The notes under the pieces were generated by a model. It had not been told where the DNA came from and ran no database searches. It was given only the letters and a program-made list of their open reading frames with translations. A stretch of 64,000 bases of DNA, taken from positions 1-64,000 of the forward strand of contig CAZBZP010000012.1 of the NCBI GenBank assembly GCA_964496435.1. The letters run 5' to 3'. The translations under genes and the position numbers were made by a program. Below are positions 1 to 6,946 of this stretch, in pieces (position 1 is the stretch's first letter; every line of letters begins with the position of its first letter). The DNA comes from Berkiella sp964496435. GTDB lineage: Bacteria; Pseudomonadota; Gammaproteobacteria; Berkiellales; Berkiellaceae.

Positions 1-61
1 AAGTTTTTTATTGAGAGTAATTAAATATTATCTTAAAAAAACATTAATATTCTCAGAATTG

Positions 62-622
62 CTATTGCCATGGTTTTGGAAAATTTCTGAATGAAATAGG
101 GGACTTTCCTGGTCTGGAATAGCTGTTACATAAAACAATACAAATACGTTCTAGAGTATTTCCTGCTAATTGAACACTATAGTTTGTCCATATTTTGTCT
201 TCATTTCTGTCGAGTTGATTGTTTCTATTTTGGATATGAACTCTATTGCGTAGTTTTCTAAGTTCATCCAGATTGTCATAAAGGACTTCGCCTTTTATTT
301 CCTGTAGATAATTGTGCTTTTTTATGTGGGCAATAATAGGGGATAGTTCATCAATTATTTTATTTTTAGTATCATTGATTTTTTTGTGATCAAGCCCCGG
401 AATAATTTCATTTGTATGTTGGTTAATTCTTCTTAAAAAATCATAGAGAATGCATTCAATAATTGAAACCAAGATAATTATTATGGGTTTGTTGAAAATA
501 TCTAAATGATCTTCCTTTTTAACCTTGCAAAGATTTTCAACGACTTTAAAATTATAGTTTACATTATCCATTCTTTTGAAATCCCAAAAAAACATATCAG
601 TAAAATTTGTAAAATTAATCAT
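62..622 (-). CDS. HEPN-like hypothetical protein
   Basis: A 186-residue protein with no confident family assignment. The start is taken at the ATG at 622 because it overlaps the upstream gene's stop as ATGA and has an AAAGG ribosome site eight bases away; an in-frame ATG at 655 is less likely. A hydrophobic helix (LVSIIECILYDFL, about residues 42-54) and, near residues 120-130, the string LRKLRNRVHIQN contain an R-x6-H arrangement like the catalytic motif of HEPN ribonucleases found in toxins and abortive-infection proteins. It forms a translationally coupled pair with the 106-aa gene upstream, inside an element beside an integrase. A role in toxin-antitoxin or phage defence is inference only; the HEPN call rests on one motif and helical character. 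Confidence 0.5.
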   Translation of the reverse strand: MINFTNFTDMFFWDFKRMDNVNYNFKVVENLCKVKKEDHLDIFNKPIIIILVSIIECILYDFLRRINQHTNEIIPGLDHKKINDTKNKIIDELSPIIAHIKKHNYLQEIKGEVLYDNLDELRKLRNRVHIQNRNNQLDRNEDKIWTNYSVQLAGNTLERICIVLCNSYSRPGKSPISFRNFPKPWQ

Positions 623-939
623 GATTGTGCCTTTGAAAGTAAGAAATTGAGACAATTAGATTCTCTATCTTTTGTATTAGCATAAATGTCAAAATGATGA
701 GGTAAGTCAAAAAAGTCATCTTCAAGGGTATTATCAAGGTTTTGCCATTTTTGGCTAATTTCAGTTTTCCATAGATCAAGCTTTTTTTGTTTTAAGCCAT
801 CTTTATAATTATCATCGAGATATTGATCACTAACACATGCAAAAATAGTAGTATTTTTTTTATTTCTTATTAATTTGATGCGAGTCCAATAAATCATTCG
901 ATCAAAATCTTCTTGGATGCTCTGGATTGAAAATGTCAT
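619..939 (-). CDS. hypothetical protein, partner of the HEPN-like gene
   Basis: A 106-residue soluble, charged protein that I do not recognise. It has a good ribosome site (AAGGAAAG before the ATG) and its TGA overlaps the ATG of the next gene, so the two are almost certainly one operon. It is rich in aromatic and charged residues (for example DRMIYWTRIKLI near residue 13 and LPHHFDIY near 80) and has no signal peptide or membrane segment. Sitting first in a two-gene unit with a HEPN-like protein, it could be an antitoxin or a regulator, but nothing in the sequence proves this. Confidence 0.55.
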   Translation of the reverse strand: MTFSIQSIQEDFDRMIYWTRIKLIRNKKNTTIFACVSDQYLDDNYKDGLKQKKLDLWKTEISQKWQNLDNTLEDDFFDLPHHFDIYANTKDRESNCLNFLLSKAQS

Positions 940-1187
940 TTTGCTTTCCTTATAAAATGTTTGTTATATGTACAAGAGGGTCCCTCCCACACATTCCTCC
1001 TGCGGGCCGCAGAAGCGCAAAATCGCGCTAGTAACTGGGTTCCTAAATGGCCCCTGTTACTACTACTGAAGTTAAAAGTCCTGAAATAATCAGCAAACCA
1101 TTAAAGTGTAGTGTAAAGTCTCGTTTTCACTGATTTGATACTAATCATTTAAAATAACGCATTGCTAAAAATGATCAAGGTTACTTA
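940..1187. other. intergenic region of the integrated element
   Basis: About 250 bases with no credible ORF. It contains short G+C-rich palindromic stretches (GAGGGTCCCTC near 976 and GCGGGCCGC near 1003) unlike the AT-rich surroundings. The leader of the 106-aa gene must lie here, but I see no convincing -35/-10 pair. No tRNA or attachment-site copy is recognisable. Confidence 0.4.
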
Positions 1188-1778
1188 CTAATCTTCATAA
1201 ACAACATTGGGTAAATGCTTTTTTACTGCCTCTCTTAAGTATTTGCGAACGGTGTCTTCAGTGATATCAAATCCCATTTTTTCAATATCAGCTTTAATAC
1301 TACCTTTTTTACTTCCTGATGCTGGGTTGCGGCGGTCTTCAGGATTAAATTCATAAGCCGCCATCGCCATGCCAAGGATCATTTTTAGCATGGTACTTCG
1401 TTCGTGATTTCTTTCGTTCTCATTAAGTAAAGCTTGCTGTGAAGGCTTGTTAAACAAAGCATCTACTTCACTTTTTAGTACCCAAAGATCAGAAAATGAA
1501 ACGACTTGGTTTTTGGCTATTGTTTGATGTGATGTTGTACCCATCCAATTACTATGTGAAGTAAATGTTTTTGTTCCAATTTGAATACCTACTTTTTTAG
1601 GATAGTTAGAACGTATGTGATTCAATTGATCTGGCGAGAGCTGGATTATTCCGGATTCACTTGAAGAATGAAGATAAATTGATATTTTGCCTTTCATACC
1701 AGCTTCTAAAATATCAAAAATAGCATCTTCATCATCTTTAAATTTACGTAAGGAGATGAAATCATCAGCATTTTCCAT
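1188..1778 (-). CDS. integrase-associated hypothetical protein
   Basis: A 196-residue protein. The ATG at 1778 is preferred over one at 1787 because AAGG lies nine bases upstream of it, while the earlier ATG touches that AAGG with no spacing. The C-terminal third (about residues 125-190) has the pattern ERSTMLKMILGMAMAAY followed by a charged linker and DTVRKYLREA, a small helical domain I recognise from many uncharacterised proteins in phages and integrative elements. The N-terminal half has no known motif. It lies 23 bases downstream of the integrase on the same strand and is probably cotranscribed. Function unknown; a DNA-binding accessory role is a guess. Confidence 0.6.
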   Translation of the reverse strand: MENADDFISLRKFKDDEDAIFDILEAGMKGKISIYLHSSSESGIIQLSPDQLNHIRSNYPKKVGIQIGTKTFTSHSNWMGTTSHQTIAKNQVVSFSDLWVLKSEVDALFNKPSQQALLNENERNHERSTMLKMILGMAMAAYEFNPEDRRNPASGSKKGSIKADIEKMGFDITEDTVRKYLREAVKKHLPNVVYED

Positions 1779-1801
1779 AACTACCATCCTTAGCTCAATA
1801 T

Positions 1802-2986
1802 CTACTTCTTAACTAATCCATCCAAATAATCCGCCCAAGCCTGCATCATTTCTCTGCGCTCGACTAGATATTCCGCCCGATTATAAACCGCTCTTACTTT
1901 GTTACGTTCTGAGTGGGCAAGTTGTCGCTCAATCACATCTGCGCGCCAGCCTTGTTCATTCAATATGGTGGAAGCGGTTGCTCTAAAGCCATGTACTGTT
2001 GCCCTTGAGTGATAGCCCATGCGATACAAAGCATAGATAAGGGTATTCTGACTCATGGGTTTGTTTGTTGAATTTTGACTGGGGAATACCAAATGACCTC
2101 TGCTAGAATGCCTTTGCATTTCCTTTAATATACGTACAGCTTGGTGAGAGAGGGGAACAAGGTGATCGCTTCGCATTTTCATACGCTCTGCTGGAATACA
2201 CCACATTGGCTCTTTGGCCTCTAAATCAAATTCGCTCCACGTGGCTGCACGCAACTCAGTCGAACGTACAAAAGTGAGAATTAATAGCTGCATGGCCAGC
2301 TTGGTTATCACATGGCCTTGATAATCATTTAAAAGTTTTAAAAATTCTGGCAGCTCTTTAGCCGATAAAGCTGCTTGTGGCTTTGAGTTTGGTAGGGTTA
2401 AAGCCCCACGTAGATCTAAAGCAGGATTACGCTCACATCTCCCCGTCACGATTCCATACCTAAACACCGCGCCACAGCTCTGTAACACTTTAATGGAGGT
2501 TTCATGAATGCCTTTAGCTTCCATTTTGCGCATCGTTGTTAACAACTCAGGAGAGGTAATATCAGTAAGCGAGCGCTGGCCAATATCAGGAAAGATATAA
2601 CGTTTGAATGCTTGTAAGATTTTATTAGCGTGTTTGGGCGTCCAGCGATTCTTTTGTTTATCTAACCATTCCATTGCCACTGTTTCAAATTGATTAGTGG
2701 CAGCTATGGTGGCTGTTATCTTAGCTTGCTTTCTTTCTAATAAGGGATCGATATTTTGTTTAAGTTTCTTTCTGGCTTCATCTCTAAGCTCACGCGCAGC
2801 ACTTAAAGATATTTCAGGGTATACACCAAGCGCCAATAACTTTTCCTTACCCGCAATCCGATATTTCAGTCGCCAGTACTTAGAGCCGTTGGGCTTTAAA
2901 AGAAGGTAGAGCCCATTGGCATCGAAAAGCTTCAATGGCTTGTCTTTGGGTTTGGTGGTACGAATGGCTACATCTGTTAACGCCAT
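1802..2986 (-). CDS. int: P4-type tyrosine integrase
   Basis: A 394-residue site-specific recombinase of the P4 family, which inserts elements into the 3' end of tRNA genes. It begins with the DUF4102 arm-type DNA-binding domain (ALTDVAIRTTKPKDKPLKL, residues 2-20, through about 90), followed by a core-binding domain (about 100-185) and the catalytic domain. Catalytic features are visible: the first Arg in RSTELRAATW (about 240), the H-x-x-R box in HGFRATAS (about 333) and the Tyr nucleophile in the C-terminal RAVYNRAEY segment. Length is normal and the gene looks intact. It starts 174 bases from the 3' end of tRNA-Arg and is transcribed away from it, the usual arrangement for this family. 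There is no Shine-Dalgarno sequence; a TACCCCC repeat lies directly before the ATG. Confidence 0.93.
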   Translation of the reverse strand: MALTDVAIRTTKPKDKPLKLFDANGLYLLLKPNGSKYWRLKYRIAGKEKLLALGVYPEISLSAARELRDEARKKLKQNIDPLLERKQAKITATIAATNQFETVAMEWLDKQKNRWTPKHANKILQAFKRYIFPDIGQRSLTDITSPELLTTMRKMEAKGIHETSIKVLQSCGAVFRYGIVTGRCERNPALDLRGALTLPNSKPQAALSAKELPEFLKLLNDYQGHVITKLAMQLLILTFVRSTELRAATWSEFDLEAKEPMWCIPAERMKMRSDHLVPLSHQAVRILKEMQRHSSRGHLVFPSQNSTNKPMSQNTLIYALYRMGYHSRATVHGFRATASTILNEQGWRADVIERQLAHSERNKVRAVYNRAEYLVERREMMQAWADYLDGLVKK

Positions 2987-3047
2987 GGGGGTACTTTTTT
3001 AACTTCATTTGAGTCGATACCCCCATTTATACCCCCAAAATGGGGTA
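2987..3047. repeat. iterated TACCCCC heptamers upstream of int
   Basis: On the plus strand TACCCCC occurs at 3018-3024 and 3030-3036. Inverted versions occur at 2987-2993 (GGGGGTA, touching the int start codon) and 3041-3047 (TGGGGTA). Two direct and two inverted copies around an integrase start suggest an operator or integrase/excisionase arm sites. Similar G-run heptamers precede other P4-type integrases. Function is inferred. Confidence 0.6.
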
Positions 3048-3160
3048 GCTTTCAATGGAAGTCAGCAGATTTTATTGGAAGTTAACCTAGGTTAACATAT
3101 TGATTATAATGAATTATTTGATACTGTTTGCTACTGATGCCGTAGCGAAGCGAAGGCGAA

Positions 3161-3236
3161 TGGCGCCTCGGGCAGGAATCGAACCTGCGACCTGCCCCTT
3201 AGGAGGGGGCCGCGCTATCCACTGTGCCACCGAGGC
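3161..3236 (-). tRNA. tRNA-Arg (anticodon CCU)
   Basis: Read on the minus strand this is a complete 76-base tRNA with a 7-bp acceptor stem (GCCTCGG pairing with CCGAGGC), discriminator G and encoded CCA. It has a five-pair anticodon stem with loop CTCCTAA (anticodon CCT, reading AGG) and the T-loop GGTTCGATTCC. Its 3' end faces the integrase gene, so it is the likely integration site (attB); the far att copy must lie left of the window. Confidence 0.95.
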
Positions 3237-3247
3237 AGTAGGTTGAT

Positions 3248-3382
3248 TTAGATAATGAATTCGTAGGTTGCGATTACGAAGAGGCTGATAAGGGCCACGC
3301 CGAATAGGAATTTAAGCAATGGGATGCCAAAAGGGGAGTATGGTTTTAAGTCAAGATGCTGATATTGTTTTTCTGTGTTCAT
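3248..3382 (-). CDS. small single-pass membrane protein (44 aa)
   Basis: A short ORF encoding 44 residues: a polar N-terminus (MNTEKQYQHLDLKPYSPFG) followed by one strongly hydrophobic segment (about residues 22-41, with LLKFLFGVALISLFVIA) and a very short tail. It ends 11 bases before the 5' end of tRNA-Arg on the same strand. The ribosome site is weak (GTAAG about nine bases upstream), which lowers confidence. The clean split between a charged start and a hydrophobic helix favours a real membrane miniprotein. No family recognised. Confidence 0.5.
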   Translation of the reverse strand: MNTEKQYQHLDLKPYSPFGIPLLKFLFGVALISLFVIATYEFII

Positions 3383-3530
3383 GGAAAATACTTACGTCTA
3401 AATTTTGAAACCAAGGCATTCTAACATGAGGTATTGGGCTGTGCCATGCAAAAAAAATAGTAGATAGTTAGCTTTATTATTTTTCCAAAAGCAGCGCTTA
3501 AGAGCAAGCGGGAGCGCCAAAGAAGAGCGC
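3383..3530. other. intergenic region after flgZ
   Basis: Non-coding stretch between the flgZ stop and the 44-aa ORF. It holds a repeated GGCGCTC on the minus strand just after the flgZ stop and an AGCGCT palindrome, but no hairpin followed by a T-run, so I cannot call a terminator. Confidence 0.35.
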
Positions 3531-4325
3531 CTAAAAAGAATTAGGCAGTTGTAAATGATTGCTGAGGCTTGCCAAAAACTTCAAACCCACGTTATCCAGC
3601 CTTGAAAATTGGCAGCCCAAATAGGTTCTTTGTTTCTTTAAATCATAGGTGCAATGCTTGATATCTAAAGAAAATTCACCAGGGCCCATAAAAGGGTTCA
3701 AAATGCGGCAATGTTCAATTTTCGCATAATTTTCAAAAATGCTCTTCACATTGCGGGGTAACATCAGCTTAATCCCAGAATGTGAAATATCACAAATCTT
3801 GGCTTTAACCACCCCATGGCGTGGCACGAGAAAATCAGCACTCATGGGCAAATCATGGGGAACAACGATACGATTGCTGAGCCTTCTTTGAAGATACTCG
3901 ATATGGCTAGGGAAGGCCAAACGATAGAAACTAATCCCTTCAATGCTGCCATGATCAATAACATGACTATGAAAGAATACAAAAATGCCGTTCTCTTTGG
4001 CTGAGATAACAAAAGGATCTTGCATACAGGCTAAACGATGACCCAGCTGAGAATTGATTTCATCGATTATAAAAAACTGTCTTTTAGGATCAACATCTAA
4101 AACCATCGACACAAAAGGCTCATTGGAGCTCTCAAATTTAATCGAAAGGGTAGCCCGTGTTTCTTTTAAATTGTTCAATAGCTTTTCATAATGTGCGCTA
4201 TTATCAACCTTAATCGTTTTAGCTATGGGCTGTTGTTTTTTAAAGGGATTGCTTATTTTGCGAAAAAGCCCATGGCGCGGCAAAGCGTTTGCTAAAGTCC
4301 TCTTGAGCTTTTTAAAGAGCTTCAT
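3531..4325 (-). CDS. flgZ: flagellar brake protein, YcgR/FlgZ type (PilZ domain)
   Basis: A 264-residue c-di-GMP effector that in the YcgR/FlgZ family binds the flagellar motor or stator and slows swimming. The N-terminal YcgR domain spans about residues 45-150 and the PilZ domain about 152-262. The c-di-GMP binding signature is intact: RRLSNR (R-x3-R) at about 153 and DISHSG ([DN]-x-S-x-x-G) at about 185. It is the last gene of flgA-flgM-flgN-flgZ and its ATG overlaps the flgN stop by four bases. The same position next to flgMN is found in pseudomonads, which is why I use flgZ rather than ycgR. The basic first 30 residues look like an unstructured extension. Confidence 0.88.
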   Translation of the reverse strand: MKLFKKLKRTLANALPRHGLFRKISNPFKKQQPIAKTIKVDNSAHYEKLLNNLKETRATLSIKFESSNEPFVSMVLDVDPKRQFFIIDEINSQLGHRLACMQDPFVISAKENGIFVFFHSHVIDHGSIEGISFYRLAFPSHIEYLQRRLSNRIVVPHDLPMSADFLVPRHGVVKAKICDISHSGIKLMLPRNVKSIFENYAKIEHCRILNPFMGPGEFSLDIKHCTYDLKKQRTYLGCQFSRLDNVGLKFLASLSNHLQLPNSF

Positions 4326-4813
4326 GCTTTATGCTCTCTTGTAGATACAGCATCTTTGTATTTTTTAGCTTGATTAGAATAAACATCATTTTTAGGGCGA
4401 TTCGTTAAAATATCAAGCAGGTGATTGTTGTAATTTTTTAAGGTGGTAATAACAATACCATTCACCAGATTTTTTCTATCACATTCTTTTAAAAGGGCAG
4501 TGATTTCTTGCCATAGCTTTGTCAGATACTGCTGCTTATGTGGGGCAGCTTGGCTAATCATATCCAAAACAGCCGCTGAACTAAAAGGGTTGGCTTTGTC
4601 TTGAAAAAATTGCTGGCATTGTGCGCTGATAACATCCAATGATTCTATGATAACCTGCTTGTTAGCGCTGTTATTATCCAATGCTTCAGTATTGTTTTTC
4701 TCAAGCAAACCCTTTTCATGATCAAGCATCTGCGAAAAGTTCTGTAGATTTTTATACATATCTTGCAATAGCTGTTCAAAAGCTTCTACAGAAATGTTTT
4801 CTACTGTTTGCAT
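4322..4813 (-). CDS. flgN: flagella synthesis chaperone FlgN
   Basis: A 163-residue, mostly helical, acidic protein with the usual length and heptad-rich character of FlgN, the export chaperone for the hook-filament junction proteins FlgK and FlgL. An N-terminal helix (about residues 8-40, FEQLLQDMYKNLQNF) and a C-terminal helix containing KNYNNHLLDIL are typical. It lies two bases downstream of flgM and overlaps flgZ by four, so it is in the middle of a tight operon. Its clients FlgK and FlgL are both enlarged in this organism. Confidence 0.85.
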   Translation of the reverse strand: MQTVENISVEAFEQLLQDMYKNLQNFSQMLDHEKGLLEKNNTEALDNNSANKQVIIESLDVISAQCQQFFQDKANPFSSAAVLDMISQAAPHKQQYLTKLWQEITALLKECDRKNLVNGIVITTLKNYNNHLLDILTNRPKNDVYSNQAKKYKDAVSTREHKA

Positions 4814-4815
4814 CT

Positions 4816-5133
4816 TTATTTCTCAGATAATTTTGGCGTTTTAAAGATTTCCGTTTCAAGCGCTAACATTTTATCAGCAACACGTTGCGGATTAAGCGCA
4901 TATTCCATATTAGCTATTTTGTGCTTAATCGCTTGGACTTTTTCGTTATTCACAACAGGTGTTTCCATGATTCTTTGATGTATACGTTGTGAATCAGAAG
5001 GCTTCTTGGCAATGTGCGTTGAAGCAACTTCCTCTTGTGATTTTTTTGCTGGAGCGGATTTTTTAATTTCGCGCTTGGATTCTTCCATGACGCTAGCGCT
5101 GTCGTTTAGCATAGGGTTCATTTTAATTGCCAT
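4816..5133 (-). CDS. flgM: anti-sigma-28 factor FlgM
   Basis: A 105-residue protein, standard length for FlgM, which binds FliA in the cytoplasm and is secreted through the completed hook to release sigma-28. The N-terminal half is disordered and Lys/Ser-rich. The FliA-binding C-terminal half carries the family pattern KVQAIKHKIANMEYALNPQRVADKML (I-x3-I...Y-x-[IL]-[ND]-x2-R-[IV]-A-x-K). It lies 24 bases after flgA. I see no separate sigma-28 promoter before it, so expression is probably from the flgA sigma-54 promoter. FliA is encoded at 46.6 kb. Confidence 0.88.
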   Translation of the reverse strand: MAIKMNPMLNDSASVMEESKREIKKSAPAKKSQEEVASTHIAKKPSDSQRIHQRIMETPVVNNEKVQAIKHKIANMEYALNPQRVADKMLALETEIFKTPKLSEK

Positions 5134-5157
5134 AGTAACTCCATGTCATCAAACAAA

Positions 5158-5868
5158 TTACAAATTAACATAAGCAACGCCAGGATCTTGAACGGTTGCT
5201 TCAACAATTTTGTTAGAACGTGTATTTTTAATGCGAATTAACTGACCTTTAATTCCATCCGTTTGCGCAACGCCTTGACCTTCAATGGTTAAACCGGGTG
5301 CTCTTACAACCAGTTTTACCATTTCGCCCCGACGCACCAATAAAGGTTGTTTTACCATATGATGCTTTATAACGGTATTGGTATATAGGGTTCTTTGTAC
5401 AACCAAACCTATCAATTCATCAACAGAGGCATAGTAACCATCATTAACGCCGCTGATGTCTGTGCGTACTAATTTAATATCGTTGGCCGTAATTTCCTGA
5501 TCTTTGTATATATTTTGCGTAGCAACGGCGATTTCTTTAAAGAGCTGGACTTTCACAGGAACACGTAAAGCCCATTTCTTTGGCGATTCGCAGCTTACTT
5601 TAACCGTAAAATTGTGTTGCGTAGGGGAGCGAAACTCAGCTTCTGGTCTTAGAGGCTCTAAACATTCTTCTAGTTTAATATGTTTATCTAAGTTGCCAAC
5701 CTGAAAACTGAAATCAGCTTGATTCTCATAGAATCTATCTAATTCTGCTTGCACAAAATCCTTCACCAGCGCTTCAACATCACTAACAGATTGTTTTTCT
5801 GCTTGTGCTGTTAATGTAAAGGAGGCGGCTAAGCCTAACCAAAGTAATCGTTTTGCAAGATGTGCCAT
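5158..5868 (-). CDS. flgA: P-ring chaperone FlgA
   Basis: A 236-residue periplasmic chaperone for assembly of the FlgI P ring. The start at 5868 gives a clean signal peptide (MAHLAKRLLWLGLAASFTLTAQA). An in-frame start at 5922 would add 18 residues and fall inside the sigma-54 leader. The C-terminal SAF domain (about residues 105-235) is recognisable from NIYKDQEITANDIKLV, VVQRTLYTNTVI and the final VQDPGVAYVNL. It is divergent from flgB and is the first gene of flgA-flgM-flgN-flgZ. A sigma-54 promoter and a FleQ-box-like site lie in its leader. Confidence 0.92.
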   Translation of the reverse strand: MAHLAKRLLWLGLAASFTLTAQAEKQSVSDVEALVKDFVQAELDRFYENQADFSFQVGNLDKHIKLEECLEPLRPEAEFRSPTQHNFTVKVSCESPKKWALRVPVKVQLFKEIAVATQNIYKDQEITANDIKLVRTDISGVNDGYYASVDELIGLVVQRTLYTNTVIKHHMVKQPLLVRRGEMVKLVVRAPGLTIEGQGVAQTDGIKGQLIRIKNTRSNKIVEATVQDPGVAYVNL

Positions 5869-5878
5869 AAAACACCAT

Positions 5879-5892
5879 GTCAAAGATTCGAC
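5879..5892. promoter_or_regulatory. FleQ-box-like site in the flgA leader
   Basis: GTCAAAGATTCGAC, a near-palindrome of the form GTCAA-N4-TTGAC with one arm mismatch, resembles the P. aeruginosa FleQ consensus GTCAATAAATTGAC as I recall it. It lies between the flgA sigma-54 motif and the flgA start, downstream of the expected transcription start. Confidence 0.5.
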
Positions 5893-5918
5893 AAAAACTT
5901 GTACCTTCCCAGTAGACA

Positions 5919-5933
5919 GCATTTTTTGTGCCA
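5919..5933 (-). promoter_or_regulatory. sigma-54 promoter for flgA
   Basis: On the minus strand TGGCAC-N5-ATGC has a perfect -24 element and exactly ten bases between GG and GC. Transcription would begin near 5907, about 40 bases before the flgA ATG. Only the first T of the -12 TTGC is changed. Confidence 0.75.
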
Positions 5934-6071
5934 GAAAGTGTTCACAAAGCCAATGCTGTTTGTATGTAGAGGAAATGTAAAGGGCAATGAAGCGGAAAGT
6001 CCTTGCCTAAAAACAGCATGATGTGTTGCACAACCAAAGATAACGTATTGATAAATAATCATTTTTAAATT

Positions 6072-6086
6072 TGGCATCGAACTTGC
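6072..6086 (+). promoter_or_regulatory. sigma-54 promoter for flgB operon
   Basis: TGGCAT-N5-TTGC, one base from the -24/-12 consensus with the correct ten-base spacing. The start would be near 6097, with a GGAG ribosome site at 6108-6111 and the flgB ATG at 6119. It would drive flgBCDEFGHIJ and probably flgKL. Confidence 0.85.
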
Positions 6087-6118
6087 TAACTTAAGAGCAA
6101 TTCTATTGGAGAATGTAA

Positions 6119-6508
6119 ATGAGCATTGATTCGATATTTGGACCACATGAACAAGCCATTGCCCTAAGAGCAAAGAGAGCTGAAATTCTTGCTTCCAATT
6201 TGGTTAATGCTGACACACCTGGATATAAAGCCAAAGATATCGACTTTAAAGAAATGCTGAACAACTTAAAAGACAGCAATACAGACAGAATGGTCACTAC
6301 CAGCCCCATGCATATCGGGGATGATAGCCTGATTATGGAAAGCGATTTGAAATACCGCATTCCTTTACAAACCAAATCAGATGGCAACACAGTGGATACC
6401 CAGGTCGAAAATAGCAAATTTGCAGAAAACAGTATGCGCTTCTTAGCTTCTCTTCGTTTTATGGATACCAAAATCAAAAATGCGTTATTAGTGGTAAGGG
6501 GTGAATAA
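6119..6508 (+). CDS. flgB: flagellar basal-body proximal rod protein FlgB
   Basis: A 129-residue rod protein. The N-terminus carries the conserved axial-protein helix with LRAKRAEILASNLVNADTPGYKAKD (about residues 18-42), including the ANTDTPGY-like signature typical of FlgB. The C-terminal half ends in the amphipathic helix (MRFLASLRFMDTKIKNALLVVRGE) that packs in the axial core. It is the first gene of the rod-hook operon, behind a sigma-54 promoter, and is followed two bases later by flgC. Length is normal. Confidence 0.95.
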   Translation: MSIDSIFGPHEQAIALRAKRAEILASNLVNADTPGYKAKDIDFKEMLNNLKDSNTDRMVTTSPMHIGDDSLIMESDLKYRIPLQTKSDGNTVDTQVENSKFAENSMRFLASLRFMDTKIKNALLVVRGE

Positions 6509-6510
6509 GA

Positions 6511-6936
6511 ATGAGTTCTTTTAGTATCTTTGATATTGCAGGACAGGCCATGAGTGCCCAAAACATTCGCTTAAACGCCATTGCTTCTAATATGGCTAAT
6601 GCGGAAACGGTGGGTAGCAGCCCTGAAGATAGCTACAAAGCAAAATATCCGGTTTTTTCTGCTGTTAAATTACAAGTTGATGGCGAGACAGGGGATGTAG
6701 GACTAACCAACGGTGTAAAAGTCGATAACATCGTTCACAGCGCGACCCCAGTGCAAATGAAATACGATCCCTCACATCCTAAAGCGGATGAGAATGGTTA
6801 CATTTATCTTTCTAACGTCAATATGGTTCAAGAAATGGCAGATATGATTTCAGCATCGCGTTCTTTTCAAATGAATGCGCAGTTAATGAGTTCAGCAAAA
6901 GAATTAATGCAAAATGCATTAAATCTTGGTAGATAA
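6511..6936 (+). CDS. flgC: flagellar basal-body rod protein FlgC
   Basis: A 141-residue proximal rod protein of ordinary length. The N-terminal Flg_bb_rod motif (MSAQNIRLNAIASNMANAETVG, about residues 14-35) and the C-terminal Flg_bbr_C motif (VNMVQEMADMISASRSFQMNAQLMSSAKELMQNALNLGR) are intact. It follows flgB closely, and its stop is ten bases before the chosen flgD start, so translation is probably coupled. Confidence 0.95.
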   Translation: MSSFSIFDIAGQAMSAQNIRLNAIASNMANAETVGSSPEDSYKAKYPVFSAVKLQVDGETGDVGLTNGVKVDNIVHSATPVQMKYDPSHPKADENGYIYLSNVNMVQEMADMISASRSFQMNAQLMSSAKELMQNALNLGR

Positions 6937-6946
6937 GGTGGCAATA

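Noticed and set aside
961..1060. G+C-rich stretch as a second tRNA or attachment-site copy
   Set aside because: No cloverleaf can be drawn and no run matching the 3' end of tRNA-Arg is present.
6103..6561. Minus-strand frame over flgB
   Set aside because: It covers a clear flgB gene and has no homology or translation signals.
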